Assembly (NCBI GenBank): GCA_016584305.1
Contig: JACEEZ010011870.1
Location: forward strand, 12,501 to 76,500
Reading direction: 5' to 3'
Length of the DNA: 64,000 nucleotides
Source: Chionoecetes opilio
Lineage: Eukaryota; Arthropoda; Malacostraca; Decapoda; Majidae
The position numbers were made by a program, and so were the translations under genes. The notes below the pieces were generated by a model. It had not been told where the DNA came from. It searched no databases and worked only from the letters and a program-made list of their open reading frames with translations. Positions 33,816-45,325 of this stretch are shown piece by piece (within the stretch, counting starts at the first letter, position 1; every line of letters starts with the position of its first letter).

Positions 33816-36800
33816 TATTTTTATTGTAAGCACGTAAGCTTCTCAAACATTTATATTGATCATATCTTTCTGTAGCGCCATTAGCATCAGCGGAGATTGG
33901 GATAGATGTGGCAGCAGGGGAGGGCAGCTCTACCATTACTACCGGAAATATGGCACACAGTGGTTTGTACAGACTATGCATTATTGTTATCATCAACCCA
34001 TCTATATTAAGGGTGTATTTATTCTTATTAATGGCTTCCAGCCCTTATCAGTGTATTCAATTAATCATTGGGGGCATACGCCGGAGGGCGCGTCTTCTCG
34101 CCCACCCTACGACGCCACTCCCGGGGGTCACCACGCGCGAGTTCCCATGCAGGCTCCTTTCCCATACCAAGCAGCTCTCGACAAGAAACATCAACTTGCC
34201 CCCAGCCACGAGTTTTGTGGGCGCCCCCTTGGCCTCTTCCACGCCGGATTGTCTCTTACAGATACAACCCGATGGGAAGGATCGGTTTCAGGGTAGCGTG
34301 CCACATGCCCATATAGCCGAAGTTGGCGCTGACGGACTATGCAGGTAATAGGCCTTGATTCAGTCTCACGGTGCAATCGCTGATTTGACACGTAATCATC
34401 CCAGCGATACCCCATGATTCTGCGAAGACACTTATTACCAAAGGCATTGATTCGTCTCTTCAAGTCACTATTTAGTGTCCATGTCTCACAACCACAGAGT
34501 AAGACAGGGATCACAAGCGACTTGAAGATCCGGATCTTTGTCCTCCTGCACAGGTACCGACAACGCCAAATAACTCCCGCGGAGCGAGGCCATAAACCGT
34601 GGGCTATGCCAATCCGCCGTAAGAAATCTTGACGTCACCCGCCGTCATTATGGACTGCACTACCAAGGTATGTAAAACTTTCCAAGATTTTCAATGTCCT
34701 CGCCACACGCATGAACAGACTGTACTGCTTCATCTAGTAAGTCTCCAAACACCTGGACCTTGGTCTTGAGCCAGGAGACCCCAAGTTCCAAGGCTTTGCC
34801 TCCTCGTGCAGCGCCTCGAGAGCCATCACCAGGACCTCAGCGACTCAGCAAGATTACTGCATCATCGGCAAAACAAGATCAGTGATCTTGGTGTTGCCGA
34901 CGGATGCTCCACAATCACCTTGATCTACAACCTTGTCCAATACCCAGTCCATACAAGCGTTGAAAAGTGATGGGGCAATGACGCACCCTTGCCTCACTCC
35001 TGTATTCACAGGAAAGAAGCTGGCTGGATACACCTGCCCCACACTTCACAGCACTCTCAGTATCAGTGTATTGGACAAAGTTTTGACTTTCTCTCTCTTA
35101 ATTATATGGCTTTAGCATTGGCGGGTACAGTATCAATGTTCTAATTATGTACATGATTATTACTGATATTTTCTTTTGACAGATTGTTTTGACACCGATG
35201 TTGGAGTGCTGCCTAATCCCCTTTACCAGCCATAGCCTCTCACCACATCACCCCCACAACCACAGCAAATGGATGGTATTGAGAGTTATAATGTTAACAT
35301 TTTGCATGATGTTAGTCTCACTTATGAATTATAGTCCGAGATGTTTTTATACCTTGTATCGACAAATTTCCGTATACAGTCTCAGAAAGATATCAACAAT
35401 GAGTGGTTTTCAGGTGTGTGCCAGGAGCCTCTGCTGCCCTCCTCCATGGTGCCTCCTCCAGCAGCACCAGTGACCTCACCTCACATGCATGCTGTAGAGG
35501 GTAAAAACTCATCGAGTATTTCCTTTCTTAAAATATGCATAATACCAGTTGCTAGGTTTTGTTTGTTATTGATACTGTCATTTTCTTTTCTTATCCCTAA
35601 AACTGTCAAACAACCTTTCTCCTCACTATACATATCTCACATGTCCTCATCTTCTTTATCCACTTCCTATTCACCAACCTACATTTCCTTCCATACTGCT
35701 AATTCACCTCATTTCTATGAAAAACATAATGAAAATATTTTTGCAATTATTGCTATTTAACTAACAACAAACTTTTTTCAACAGATGGTGGTACAGCAAA
35801 CATGACTGAGGGTCACCAGGATGTCCAAGCCTCAAAATGCCCCAAAAGTCGTAATATTTCAGGAATATTATTTTGCTGTTCCTCTACAATGCATGATTTT
35901 AGATTTTAAGTGACTAGAAAATCATACGCATATTTTTTGCATATTATATTTGTAAAAATATTTAATTTCATATATCTACCAGTCGTCTCATTCTTGCATC
36001 TCTTCTCTTTCTTACATTATCTAGTCCAACACTATATCCTCCCATTTATCAGGGGGTCATCCTCTCACACTCCCAGCATATATTCTACACATATATATCC
36101 TTGTCTTCCTCACTCTCACCCATTTTTTCAAGGTGTCCATCAGTTACGTTCTCAGTGTTCTGTGCTTCACCATCATCACCACTCCACAGCTCAATCCTTC
36201 TCAATTACTAGACATATCAGCAAATCATCCATATACATTTATAGTACACTAGCCGCAAAGTCGCCCTCCGGGCGGACTTTTTGGCTAGCTCCTGCGGAGG
36301 GCTATTGGTGGGCCTTCGGCCCACCACCTGTGTTTGGTGGGCCTTCGGCCCACCAAACATGGACTCTCTAGATAGCCCCTTCTAACTTTCCTGAAATCAT
36401 GGATGTAGAAATGTATGTATTCCCCCCACCCATTCACCCACCCATTACCCATCACCCCCCACCCATTCACTCACCCATTACCCATCACCCCCCACCTATT
36501 CACTCACCCATTACCCATCACCCCCCACCCATTCACTCACCCATTACCCATCACCACACACCCATTCACTCACCCATTACCCATCACCACACACACCATT
36601 CACTCACCCATTCACCATCACCCCCCACCCATTCACTCACCCATTACCCATCACCCCTCACCCATTCACTCACCCATTACCCATCACCACACACCCATTC
36701 ACTCACCCCATTACCCATCACCCCCCCACCCATTCACTCACCCATTACCCATCGCCCTCCACCCATTCACTCACCCATTACCCACACCCCCACCCATTCA

Positions 36801-37903
36801 CTCACCCATTACCCATCACCACACACCCATTCACTCACCCATTACCCATCACCACACACCCATTCACTCACTCATTACCCATCACCCCCACCCATTCACT
36901 CACCCATTACCCATCACCCCCCACCCATTCACTCACCCATTACAAATCACACACACACCCATTCACTCACCCATTACCCATCACCCCCCACCCATTACCC
37001 ATCACCCCCCACCCATTCACTCACCCATTACCCATCGCCCTCCACCCATTCACTCACCCATTACCCATCACCCCCCACCCATTCACTCACCCCATTAACC
37101 CATCACCACACACCCATTCACTCACCCATACCCATCACCCCCCACCCATTCACTCACCCATTACCCATCACCCCCCAACCCATTCACTCACCCATTACCA
37201 TCACCACACACACCCATTCACTCACCCATTACCCATCATCCCCCCACCCATTCACTCACCCATTACCCATCACCACACACCCATTCACTCACCCATTACC
37301 ATCACCCCCCACCCATTCACTCACCCCCCACCCATTCACTACCCATTACCCATCACCACACACCCATTCACTCACCCATTACCCATCACCCCCCACCCAT
37401 TCACTCACCCCCCCACCCATTCACGCACCCATTACCCATCACCACACACCCATTCACTCACCCATTACCCATCACCCCCCACCCATTCACTCACCCATTA
37501 CCCATCACCACACACCCCATTCACTCACCCATTAGCCATCACCCCCCACCCATTCACTCACCCATTACCCATCACCACACACCCATTCACTCACCCATTA
37601 CCCATCACCCCCCACCTATTCCCTCACCCATCACCCCTAACCCATCACCCCCCACCCATACACTCACCCATCACCCCACACCCATTACCCATCACCCCAC
37701 CCATTCCCCATCACCCTACATTAAGGCTTCCTCAATTCTCGCAACCCACTTTTGTTTTCACAATTCTCGCTAATAGGCTGCTAAAAAAAAAAAAAAAAAA
37801 TGATCGTATCATCTCATAAGTGGGCTTATGACCTTCCCCTGGTCAACCTGATTCCAAAAATGTGTCATATGAGGTGTTTGCGCCACGGGGGGCGGAACCT
37901 ATA

Positions 37904-37948
<45 letters not shown>

Positions 37949-38188
37949 GACAGACACACTTTCGCTTATATTATTATAGATAATTATGTTAGTAAGTCAT
38001 GCTTATGTAAACAATGTGTAACACTTTCCATATTCTCAGGGACACCAATAAGAAGGCTCCTACGAAACACCATCTACAGGCTGCGTATGCGAATACAGCA
38101 AATGGGGAGGGAGGCTGTGAGAACACCACCCCAACTGATAGCGACGGCTGCACATTTTCTGGCCCCGGAGGTGCTTGATTTTTTTTAA
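32908..38188 (+). CDS. THAP-domain-like protein gene, five recognisable exons, one exon missing
   Basis: Exon 32908-33006 starts with ATG and encodes LLCGKKRLKHPEVRLHLFPN, like the N-terminal THAP zinc-finger half, ending at donor AAT/GTAAGT. Exon 35183-35275 gives DCFDTDVGVLPNP, like the THAP C-terminal half. Exons 35414-35500 (VCQEPLLPSSMVPPP), 35785-35847 and 38040-38188 follow with AG acceptors and a phase 1 chain that closes at every junction. The last encodes TPIRRLLRNTIYRLRMRIQQ, a coiled-coil-like stretch ending LAPEVLDFF and TAA, as in many THAP proteins. THAP proteins bind DNA through a C2CH zinc. The exon carrying the middle of the domain is not found, and exon 35183 holds an in-frame TAG at 35233. 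The third donor (GTCGTA) is weak. It could be a degraded P-element-type or host THAP gene. Confidence 0.5.
33010..33740. other. Intronic sequence with G-rich and GGTTAG motifs
   Basis: Two diverged ~75-base direct repeats (about 33450-33530 and 33510-33590) each contain AGTTAGGTTAGATT or a variant with GGAGCTCCCCC or GGAGCCCCCC. A second set of repeats (GTTGTTTCGTA, near 33615-33670) follows. TTAGG is the arthropod telomere unit, but only two copies occur together, so this is not telomeric DNA. Confidence 0.5.
33744..33812. repeat. AT dinucleotide microsatellite
   Basis: A run of about 30 TA units inside the first large intron of the THAP-like gene. Confidence 0.95.
34050..35085 (-). mobile_element. 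RTE-like LINE, 5'-truncated, minus strand
   Basis: The piece 35042-34854 encodes GVRQGCVIAPSLFNACMDWV (RT motif B) and 34514-34191 encodes IPVLLCGCETWTLNSDLKRR, LRRIMGYRWDDYVSNQRLHR and HVARYPETDP, a conserved C-terminal region. The 3' end, read on the minus strand, is CGTATGCCCCCAATGATTAA, with a short ATTGA-type tail as RTE elements have. The same family is at 53.5-54.7 kb on the plus strand and 52.3-52.4 kb. It lies inside the THAP-like gene intron. No intact endonuclease or motif C is visible. Confidence 0.75.
36285..36362. other. Paired GC-rich hairpins with TTC loops
   Basis: 36307-36325 and 36333-36357 are two neighbouring perfect inverted repeats sharing GGTGGGCCTTCGGCCCACC. The second has an 11-bp stem (TTTGGTGGGCC) and a TTC loop. 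A smaller inverted repeat (CCTCCGGGCGGA) lies just before. The surrounding DNA is AT-rich, so these stand out. The function is unknown; they could be the end of a mobile element or a replication-slippage product. Confidence 0.7.
36417..37735. repeat. 33-bp minisatellite, ~38 units (CCCATTCACTCACCCATTAC)
   Basis: Units are CACCCATTCACTCACCCATT followed by ACCCATCACCCC and variants; the final segment alternates between CACCCCCC and CACCACACA. The unit is a multiple of three, so long open frames (PHPFTHPLPIT) occur. It lies in the intron before the last THAP-like exon. No evidence of translation. Confidence 0.95.
37780..37960. repeat. A-run and CA/CAGA microsatellite
   Basis: A run of about 19 A residues ends at 37800, followed by about 22 CA units (37904-37943) and CAGA units. 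Confidence 0.9.
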
Positions 38189-38480
38189 AGGACTCATCAT
38201 TCTTCTTCTTCTTCTTGTGACCTTTGTCGCTTAGTATCGCTTCATAGGTCCTCTTCCACTTCGTCTCTTTCGTTAACAAAACTTGTTAACACCCTTGTTT
38301 ATTTCACCTGGGAAAGACATTTTCATCAGTTTTCAATCCTTTGATTACCATCCTAATTCATTGTCTCTTGTGTGTTCTTATCTCCCAGCACTGCGTTAGG
38401 AACACTTTGGTGAGGTTTACAATACTTTCTGTTTCCTTTCTGTCCCCATACAGCCCTAACACCGTACACAGGGCCCCGTC

Positions 38481-40230
38481 TTACTGCTCTAGTCTCCTGT
38501 CCCATTCCTCTCTGCCTAGGACTGTTACTATTGACGCTATAAGCCTTTCCCTCTGACTCCTATACTTGTTGCATTCCACAATGACATGTGCTACAGTTTC
38601 TTTCTCTCCTACCCTGTAGCTACAATTCTGGTTCTCCAGTTCCCTGTTCTTTCCGTTGACTTCCAAGGTGCCTGTTCTTGCTTTATATAGTAACTTCCTC
38701 CCCCAGTCTCCTACATGCCAAGTCACCCCCTCTGGCTTCTGTTTCCTCCTCTACTACTGCAACGTTGATTTCCTGGCCATTCCCTCCTGCCATTTAACTA
38801 GCCCATTCTTCTCAATTTTCTTTTTGATATCTCTTATCTCCATCTTGTTCCATTTCTCTCCTTTTCCATCTCTATAATTCTTTCTTCCAGGTGGAACTTG
38901 ATCTATTTTCTGTGATATTTTCTTTGCCCATCTATCTTCACTAAGTCTTTCAATTTTCTTGTGGTACACCGAGTTTCCTTTAATTATCCTTTCCCTGAAG
39001 GTGTTCCATCCCATGTCTCCCCTTATGGTCTCTACAGCAGTGCTCCTACAAGCTCCTAGTCCTCATCTGCTTACTATGTTCTGAGCTTTACCAAGTGCAT
39101 GATGTCTCCTTCCCTGTACTGAGTCACTTCTGACCCATACAGACAATGGGGTACAGCCACCCCCTTCCATAAACTCCTGCCTACCTCATATTTATTAATG
39201 ACTGTTACCACCATTTATAATCATGCCTGTCATCCTCCTTGCCTTGCCTTCATTAACTTTCCTCTGCTTTTCACCGCCTACCCCTTCCTTGTTTACTTCC
39301 ATTCCTAGGTATACATACTTATCTACTACTTCTAGGACATAATTCTGAAGCAGCCACTGACTCCTACCTTCACTGTCAAACTCCATGACTTTACATTTCC
39401 TTTCACAGGTTTCTTCAGGTCTCATTCCCTTCCGTACGTGTTTGTTATGTGTAAAATCTCCTCCATTTCATCCTTACTTTCTGCCATCAGCACTACATCA
39501 TCAGCATAGGCCAGACATCCTAACTTATCTCCTCCAATTGCTACTCCTTTACTGGACTTCCTGATTCTAACGATCAGTTCCTCTAAATACAGATTAAATA
39601 ATGTTGGGGACATGACACATCCTTGTCTAACTCCAATATTATTTACCATTCCACCTCTGCCTTTCCTGAACCCACTTTGCTCCTCTCCTAACATCTTGTT
39701 TTCCTCTATCCACAATTTAAATTTCCCATTTATAATCATTCCAAAAACCTTGGCTAGTATGTTCATGACAGCTATGGGCCTATAATTGGCTATGTCCTCC
39801 TTATCTTTTCCTCCTCCTTTGCGTTTTAGGGTCACTCGGCTCTTTTTCCAGTCCTGTGGCACGCAGCCTTGCTCCAGCACTGTGTCACATACGTTATATA
39901 TTGCCTGTTTTACCATTTCTCCTCCATATTTAACAAACTCCCCAATGGGTCCATCTGTCCTTGCAGCTTTGCCGTTCTTCAAAACTTTCAGTACCTTTTA
40001 TACCTCTCCAAGCTCAATTAGGTACTGTTTCCTCCATTTCTCTTGTCACTGTAGATCATAATGTTTTCCATTCCCTCTACTTCCATGTCCTTTCTAATTT
40101 CTTTATTTCAGTACCCTTCGAAGATCTATTAATGATTTTATTTCATCCTCCTTCTCAGTATCTCTTCCCTCTATTTTCAATTTAACTTTTTGGTTAATCT
40201 CTCGTCCACCGAGGTTTCTTTTTAGTCTTT
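38481..40230 (-). mobile_element. Non-LTR retrotransposon, internally deleted, minus strand
   Basis: In protein order, 39982-39422 encodes RT fingers (KNGKAARTDGPIGEF, KDKEDIANYRPIAVMNILAK), a junction FRKGRGGMVNNIGVRQGCVMS that skips the motif A region, and CLAYADDVVLMAES (intact YADD motif C). 39425-39195 continues with VDKYVYLGMEVN, then 39014-38754 and 38726-38481 give the C-terminal region with a Cys/His cluster (ENQNC, AHVIVECNKY). The join between motifs suggests a ~60-residue internal deletion. It is not a functional polymerase. Clade not determined. Confidence 0.8.
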
Positions 40231-40259
40231 TCCATCCTTCATTTTCCCTCTTTCCTCGG

Positions 40260-41000
40260 GGTAAACTGTTGAGTTTCTTTGCCTGCTGTCAACAAGAGTT
40301 TTATCTAAATGTTTGTTATATTTTTTGTCATTGCTTTATAATGTGTTCTTGCAGGACTGCCTCTGCTTTGTGCTACTGTGGTACTGCATGCACTGTATCT
40401 AAGTTGTGTATTTCTCCTTGCATATAATGTTTCCTCAACTTTTTTGTAATGCATTCTAACTGCTATATATGCTGCTTACCCTATATACTTGTTTGTAAAT
40501 AGTATATTTGAATTTTGTATTTTATTTATTTTCATTTGATTTGTTTGTGTTTTGTTCACCTCATATACTTTGGCATTTGGTATCTGTCCTCTTTTTTCCT
40601 CATGCTCTGCAGGAAAACAACAGGTTTGTGCTGTTTGTTACAGCATGTTATTCAATAATGGTTTCCACTTAAATTCCTTGCAGTAGCTCTAATGCTTATA
40701 AATCTGCTATATATGTATTGGTTATATGTCGTTTACATACCTTTTGTTGCCTGTTTTGCCCATTGTAATGTATGCTAAAAGCTTTTGCTTTGTTGCTTTT
40801 TGTTCTCAACATGTATGATGTTGTCCATAACGTTGCCACACCATTTGTCAAAGTTTCTAATTTAACACTCTTGATGTGTTTTCTGTCAGTGGTGCAGCAT
40901 GTTTTGCAATAAACTCATGTGTTTTCTCGTACTATGCATCACAGTGTTTTTTTACTGCTGCCATTAATGCATGATATTAGTTCGATGTTTTTGTGATCTC
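40260..41000. other. AT-rich stretch, no gene recognised
   Basis: The interval has T-rich DNA, scattered TGCTT and TGTTT stretches and no open frame or repeat structure that I can name. Confidence 0.5.
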
Positions 41001-41029
41001 TTGTATAATGCAACTAACTTCTTGGGTTA

Positions 41030-41530
41030 TCTCCTGTAATGCATTGCAATGTCTAATAGGCAGGTGTTGGTGTTGTCATGCAGCTGCATGTAAAAGAGTA
41101 ATGATCTTACTTTTCTGCTTTGTGTTACATAATCATGTATTGCATCATGTTCTGCATTATTTGTAAACCTCAAAGTACCTGCAAATGTAATTGAAATTTG
41201 AATATATTTGGCTACCATATATATATTGCTTTATAAAATTTTAAATTTTACTTGTCAAAGATACTATCCAAAATATTTAAATTTCTCTGAAGCAAACATA
41301 CACCTTCAAAGAAATATACATTTTTTGGATAGTATATATATAATATATAGAGGAAGTGCAGGGATATTATGAGCATTTGAGTCACCCATCGATTCCGTCC
41401 GTCCTCTAATGCTTCCCATGCTCTGTCTTTACCACTATCCCGCGGTTAGATGGCGTGACAATCGCTGCTTCGAAACTTTACTACAGGAATCACCTTCCTT
41501 GTCCTCTATCTTCCTTGACCCACACCACTA
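41030..41530. repeat. Reverse-oriented copy of the flank seen at 13.6-14.1 kb
   Basis: This matches the reverse complement of 13660-14050: the MSSVLCLYHYPAVRWRDNRC-like segment at 41409-41530, then the CTTTGACAAGG/TTGTCAAAG stretch and the coding-like DNA upstream. A ~90-bp inverted repeat with a TTGAATATATTT/AAATATATTC arm is formed at about 41240-41340. Whether the repeated segment is a gene fragment or part of the LINE is unclear. Confidence 0.65.
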
Positions 41531-41639
41531 TATATTACGTCTTGTATCGAGAGAGAGAAAGAGAGAGAGAAAATACACAAACTGGAAACAAATACAGGTG
41601 TGTGTGCGTGTGCTGTGTGTTATTACACCCTTTGGTCTT

Positions 41640-41875
41640 GTCCACGCGAGCTGGCTCGTGATTGCCAGTTTTCACCCTCTCAGTGCGAGCTTGGAGCTCA
41701 TTATTACCGATCTTTGGGCAATGCTGGGACCTCACCCCACCACACACACCCATCCCCTTGTTCAAGTTGGACAGTACCGCCCAAATCTGTCAGTGAAAAA
41801 TCCCCGGGAACAAGAGGATTCGAACCGCCTACCCACAGAATGGGAGACGAGAACGCTATCAACCTGATCATCGCG
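41640..41875 (-). mobile_element. tRNA-derived SINE, minus strand
   Basis: Read on the minus strand, GATGATCAGGTTGATAGCG (A-box-like) precedes the B box GGTTCGAATCC at about 41816-41826. A ~160-base body follows, ending GAGCCAGCTCGCGTGGACAA. The CG/GT microsatellite at 41872-41925 flanks the 5' side. No cloverleaf is complete. Confidence 0.65.
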
Positions 41876-41892
41876 CGCGCGTGCGCGCGCGC

Positions 41893-41925
<33 letters not shown>
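41872..41925. repeat. CG/GT microsatellite
   Basis: Alternating CGCG followed by about 15 GT units. Confidence 0.9.
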
Positions 41926-41928
<3 letters not shown>

Positions 41929-41954
41929 TCATCTAGTTGTATTAATGTAGTTGT

Positions 41955-42215
41955 ATTTTACAGGGCCTGAGCTGCACTCGTATGGCCCCGTCTGCATATC
42001 AACATTTCTTATCATTCATCCTTAGTGTTGGGCCCAAGCCATCACCCCGGGTGGCGGGTCACAGCCCCTGGCTAACACTCGGAACCCATTCACTGCTGGG
42101 TGGACAAGGGCTCGGATTTTAAGGAAACAGCCCATCTGTTCCCGCTCCGCCCGGAGATCGAACCGGAACTTCTTGATTATTAGCCTAGCGTGCTACCTGT
42201 ACACTACGGAGCACC
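41955..42215 (-). mobile_element. tRNA-derived SINE (second family), minus strand
   Basis: On the minus strand the head reads GGTGCTCCGTAGTGTACAGG, with A box TAGTGTACAGG, then a B-box region CCGGTTCGATCTCC. GCTCCG and CGGAGC can pair as a partial acceptor stem, so the tRNA origin is clear, although the rest is not a canonical tRNA. The body ends with GGCCATACGAGTGCAGCTCA, a different sequence from the SINE 80 bases away. Confidence 0.65.
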
Positions 42216-42240
42216 CTATGTGTGGGTACGCAGTACGGAG

Positions 42241-42281
42241 TTTTGTGTGTGTGTGTTGTGTGTGTGTGTGTGTGTGTGTGT
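42241..42281. repeat. GT microsatellite
   Basis: A short GT run with one TTG break. Confidence 0.9.
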
Positions 42282-42379
42282 CTACCTCTGCTCGCTTCCT
42301 TCTCGAGGGGGCGGTGGTGGCGCGCAATGGTCTGCCGTGCCCAGGAGCGCCCGCCACCAGGGCAGACATTTAGAGAGAG

Positions 42380-42650
42380 TTAATGGCCACGGTGGTTAGC
42401 TTAACTAACTTCCTCTACGTATTTCTACACCCCGGAGCTCGTGGTATTCAAGTACGAGATATGGCAGTGGCGGTACATGGTTGCTATGGGCATCGATAGC
42501 TGATTGGCTGAGCGAGTACAATGACGTCACAGCCTCGCCAGCGAATCACATAGTATTTCTCAAAAAGTTTCAGCTAATCACAAGGCTTCCACGCTCTCAG
42601 CTGTGTTTACAAATTTATCATCCACACCAAAATTAGCTCTGATGCTCCAC
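42380..42650. promoter_or_regulatory. Possible promoter-like region with CCAAT and CRE motifs
   Basis: GATTGGCTGA (an inverted CCAAT box) at 42502 and TGACGTCA, a palindromic CRE, at 42522 lie close together in a GC-rich block. No gene was found immediately downstream, so this is weak and the motifs may be chance. Confidence 0.2.
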
Positions 42651-42654
42651 TCTT

Positions 42655-42794
42655 CTTCTTCCTCCTCCTCCTCCTCCTCCACCTCCTAGCTTCTCCTTCT
42701 CCTTTTCCTCCTCCTCTTCCTCCTCCTAACTTTTTCTTATAGCAGTTGGTAGTAGTTGTAGTAGTAGCAGTAGTAGTAGTAGTAGCAGCAGTAA

Positions 42795-42844
<50 letters not shown>

Positions 42845-42845
42845 A
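42655..42845. repeat. CTC and TAG trinucleotide microsatellites
   Basis: A pyrimidine CTC tract at 42655-42727 is followed by a GTA/TAG tract at 42743-42842. Confidence 0.92.
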
Positions 42846-43329
42846 TGAAGGAGGAGGAATTAGGTAGAGGAAGAAGGGAAGAGAAAGAAGAGAAGAATAA
42901 AGGGTAAGAGGAAGGAGACGACTTGTTAACGGCGGCATCTCACCCGAGGTGGCCTCTGGTGAAATTTTTGAGATATGTATTGATATTATTATTATTATCT
43001 TCATCATTATCCACTACAAATAGAGCAGTATCTTTAGTGCAGTATCTTTAAGGCTATACTGCTTCCGCAGAATCTTTAGTACCTTGGCGATTGTTATCGC
43101 CATGTCGTAGTTAGTGTGTTCAATTAGAAATATTTGGAGGCACATAAGTATTTGTGGCCTAGTCAAGGTGGGCAAGTGTGTGGACAACAGTGTGACCGAC
43201 ATCGGTGGGCGTGGAACTTACTACACAAGCGAAGGTTGTAAAGTGGTGTGGGGGATGGGCCAGCTGCGCTGCCAACAATCACTCGGCGTCAGTCGCAGCA
43301 CGGCTGGGAACAGTCTCCACATGACGACA

Positions 43330-43495
43330 ACCGTGGTTGCCGTCGTGCTGCGACTGTCGGTGACTGTCGTCGCATGACGGCAACCCAATATTGGCGGTTA
43401 AATTCGTTTTAGTCCGCGACTGTCTGGGACCATCGCCGACAATCGCGGACTAGTCGCCGACTAGTCGCCTAACTACGGCAACCCGAGCCAACCAC
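43330..43495. repeat. Cluster of short inverted and direct repeats
   Basis: GTTGCCGTC and GACGGCAAC form an arm pair about 45 bases apart, TAGTCCGCGAC pairs with GTCGCGG-type sequence, and GACTAGTCGCC is repeated in tandem near 43448. I cannot assign this to a transposon family. The minisatellite copy starts just beyond. Confidence 0.45.
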
Positions 43496-43533
43496 GCCGA
43501 TTTTGGAGCTTCAGCCCCCCAAAAACTTAAAAC

Positions 43534-44897
43534 TTGGGTAATAATGCATCAGGTATGGGTAATAATGCGTCAGGTGTGGGTAATGATGCAACAGGTGTGG
43601 GAAATAATGCGCCAGGTGTGGGTAATAATGCATCAGGTGTGGGTAATAATGCACCAGGTGTGGGTAATAATGCGTCAGGTGTGGGTAATGATGCAACAGG
43701 TGTGGGAAATAATGCGCCAGGTGTGGGTAATAATGCATCAGGTGTGGGTAATAATGCGCCAGGTGTGGGTAATAATGCGTCAGGTGTGGGTAATAATGCG
43801 TCAGGTGTGGGTAATAATGCATCAGGTGTGGGTAGTAATGTGTCAGGTGTGGGTAATAATGCGTCAGGTGTGGGTAATAATGTGTCAGGTGTGGGTAATA
43901 ATGCGTCAGGTGTGGGTAATAATGCGTCAGGTGTGGGTAATGATGCGCCATGTGTGGGAAATAATGCGTCAGGTGTGGATAATGATGCGCCAGGTGTGGG
44001 TAATAATGCGTCATGTGTGGGTAATGATGCGCCATGTGTGGGAAATAATGCGTCAGGTGTGGATAATGATGCGCCAGGTGTGGGAAATAATGCGTCAGGT
44101 GTGGGTAATGATGCGACAGGTGTAGGAAATAATGCGCCAGGTGTGGGTATTGATGCGCCAGGTGTGGGAAATAATGTGTCATGTGTGGGTAATGATGCGC
44201 CAGGTGTGGGAAATAATGCGTCAGGTGTGGGTAATGATGCGCCAGGTGTGGGAAATAATGCGTCAGGTGTGGGTAATGATGCGCCAGGTGTGGGTAATAA
44301 TGCGTCAGGTGTGGGTAATGATGCGCCAGGTGTGGGTAATAATGCGTCAGGTGTGGGTAATGATGCGCCAGGTGTGGGTAATAATGCGTCAGGTGTGGTA
44401 ATGATGTGCCAGGTGTGGGTTAATAATGCGTCAGCTTGGGTAATGATGCGCCAGGTGTGGGTAATAATGCGTCAGGTGTGGGTAATAATGCGCCAGGTGT
44501 GGGAAATAATGCGTCAGGTGTGGGTAATGATGCGCCAGGTGTGGGTAATGATGCGCCAGGTGTGGGTAAAAATGCGTCAGGTGTTGGTAATGATGCGCCA
44601 GGTGTGGGTAATGATGCGCCAGGTGTGGGAAATAATGCGTCAGGTGTGGGTAATGATGCGCCAGGTGTGGGTAATAAAGCACCAAGTGTGGGTAATGATG
44701 CGCCAGGTGTGGGTAATAATGCGTCAGGTGTGGGTAATGATGCGCCAGGTGTGAGTAATGATGCGCCAGGTGAGGGAAATAATGCGTCAGGTGTGGGTAA
44801 TGATGCGCCAGGTGTGGGTAATGATGCGCCAGGTGTGGGTAATAATGCGTCAGGTGTGGGTAATGATGCGCCAGGTGTGGGTAATAATGCGTCAGGC
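43534..44897. repeat. 21-bp minisatellite array, second clean copy (~65 units)
   Basis: The same unit and the same order of variant units as 16.2-17.68 kb occur here, so the copy starts inside the array. The left edge joins different sequence (GCCCCCCAAAAACTTAAAAC) than that at 15350, while the right edge continues into the sulfotransferase flank in both. The array was the breakpoint of this duplication. Confidence 0.95.
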
Positions 44898-44971
44898 GTA
44901 AAAAAAAAGATAGAACAAAAGATAGACTGTCCTGCATCACCGCCATAAAAGAGTGTCGCAGGAATCCCAAG

Positions 44972-45274
44972 TTACGAGAAATTGAAGCCGTCGCCTATTC
45001 GGGCCACTCTGTCCTCCGTCCACTGGTCCATCTTGGCTGCCATCTCAGGGGTGAGACTGGCCTTCCAGGAGCCAACCTCGCCTAGACAAGGGAAAGAAAC
45101 CAGTGAGGCTACTAAGGGAGGAACCTGTTTATATTGTTGATCAGTCCTCATACACAGACACACACACACACAAAAAGAAACGCGCACAAAAAACACACAA
45201 AAACAAACACCAAAAACCGCACGCAAACGCACGCAAACGCACGCAAACACACGCAAACACACGCAAACACACGC

Positions 45275-45325
<51 letters not shown>

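Noticed and set aside
36399..37535. 378-residue Pro/Thr/His-rich open frame
   Set aside because: It is the 33-bp minisatellite read in frame and lies in an intron with no start context.
42502..42529. Active promoter at the CCAAT and CRE motifs
   Set aside because: Kept only as a weak feature; no gene downstream and both motifs are short enough to occur by chance.
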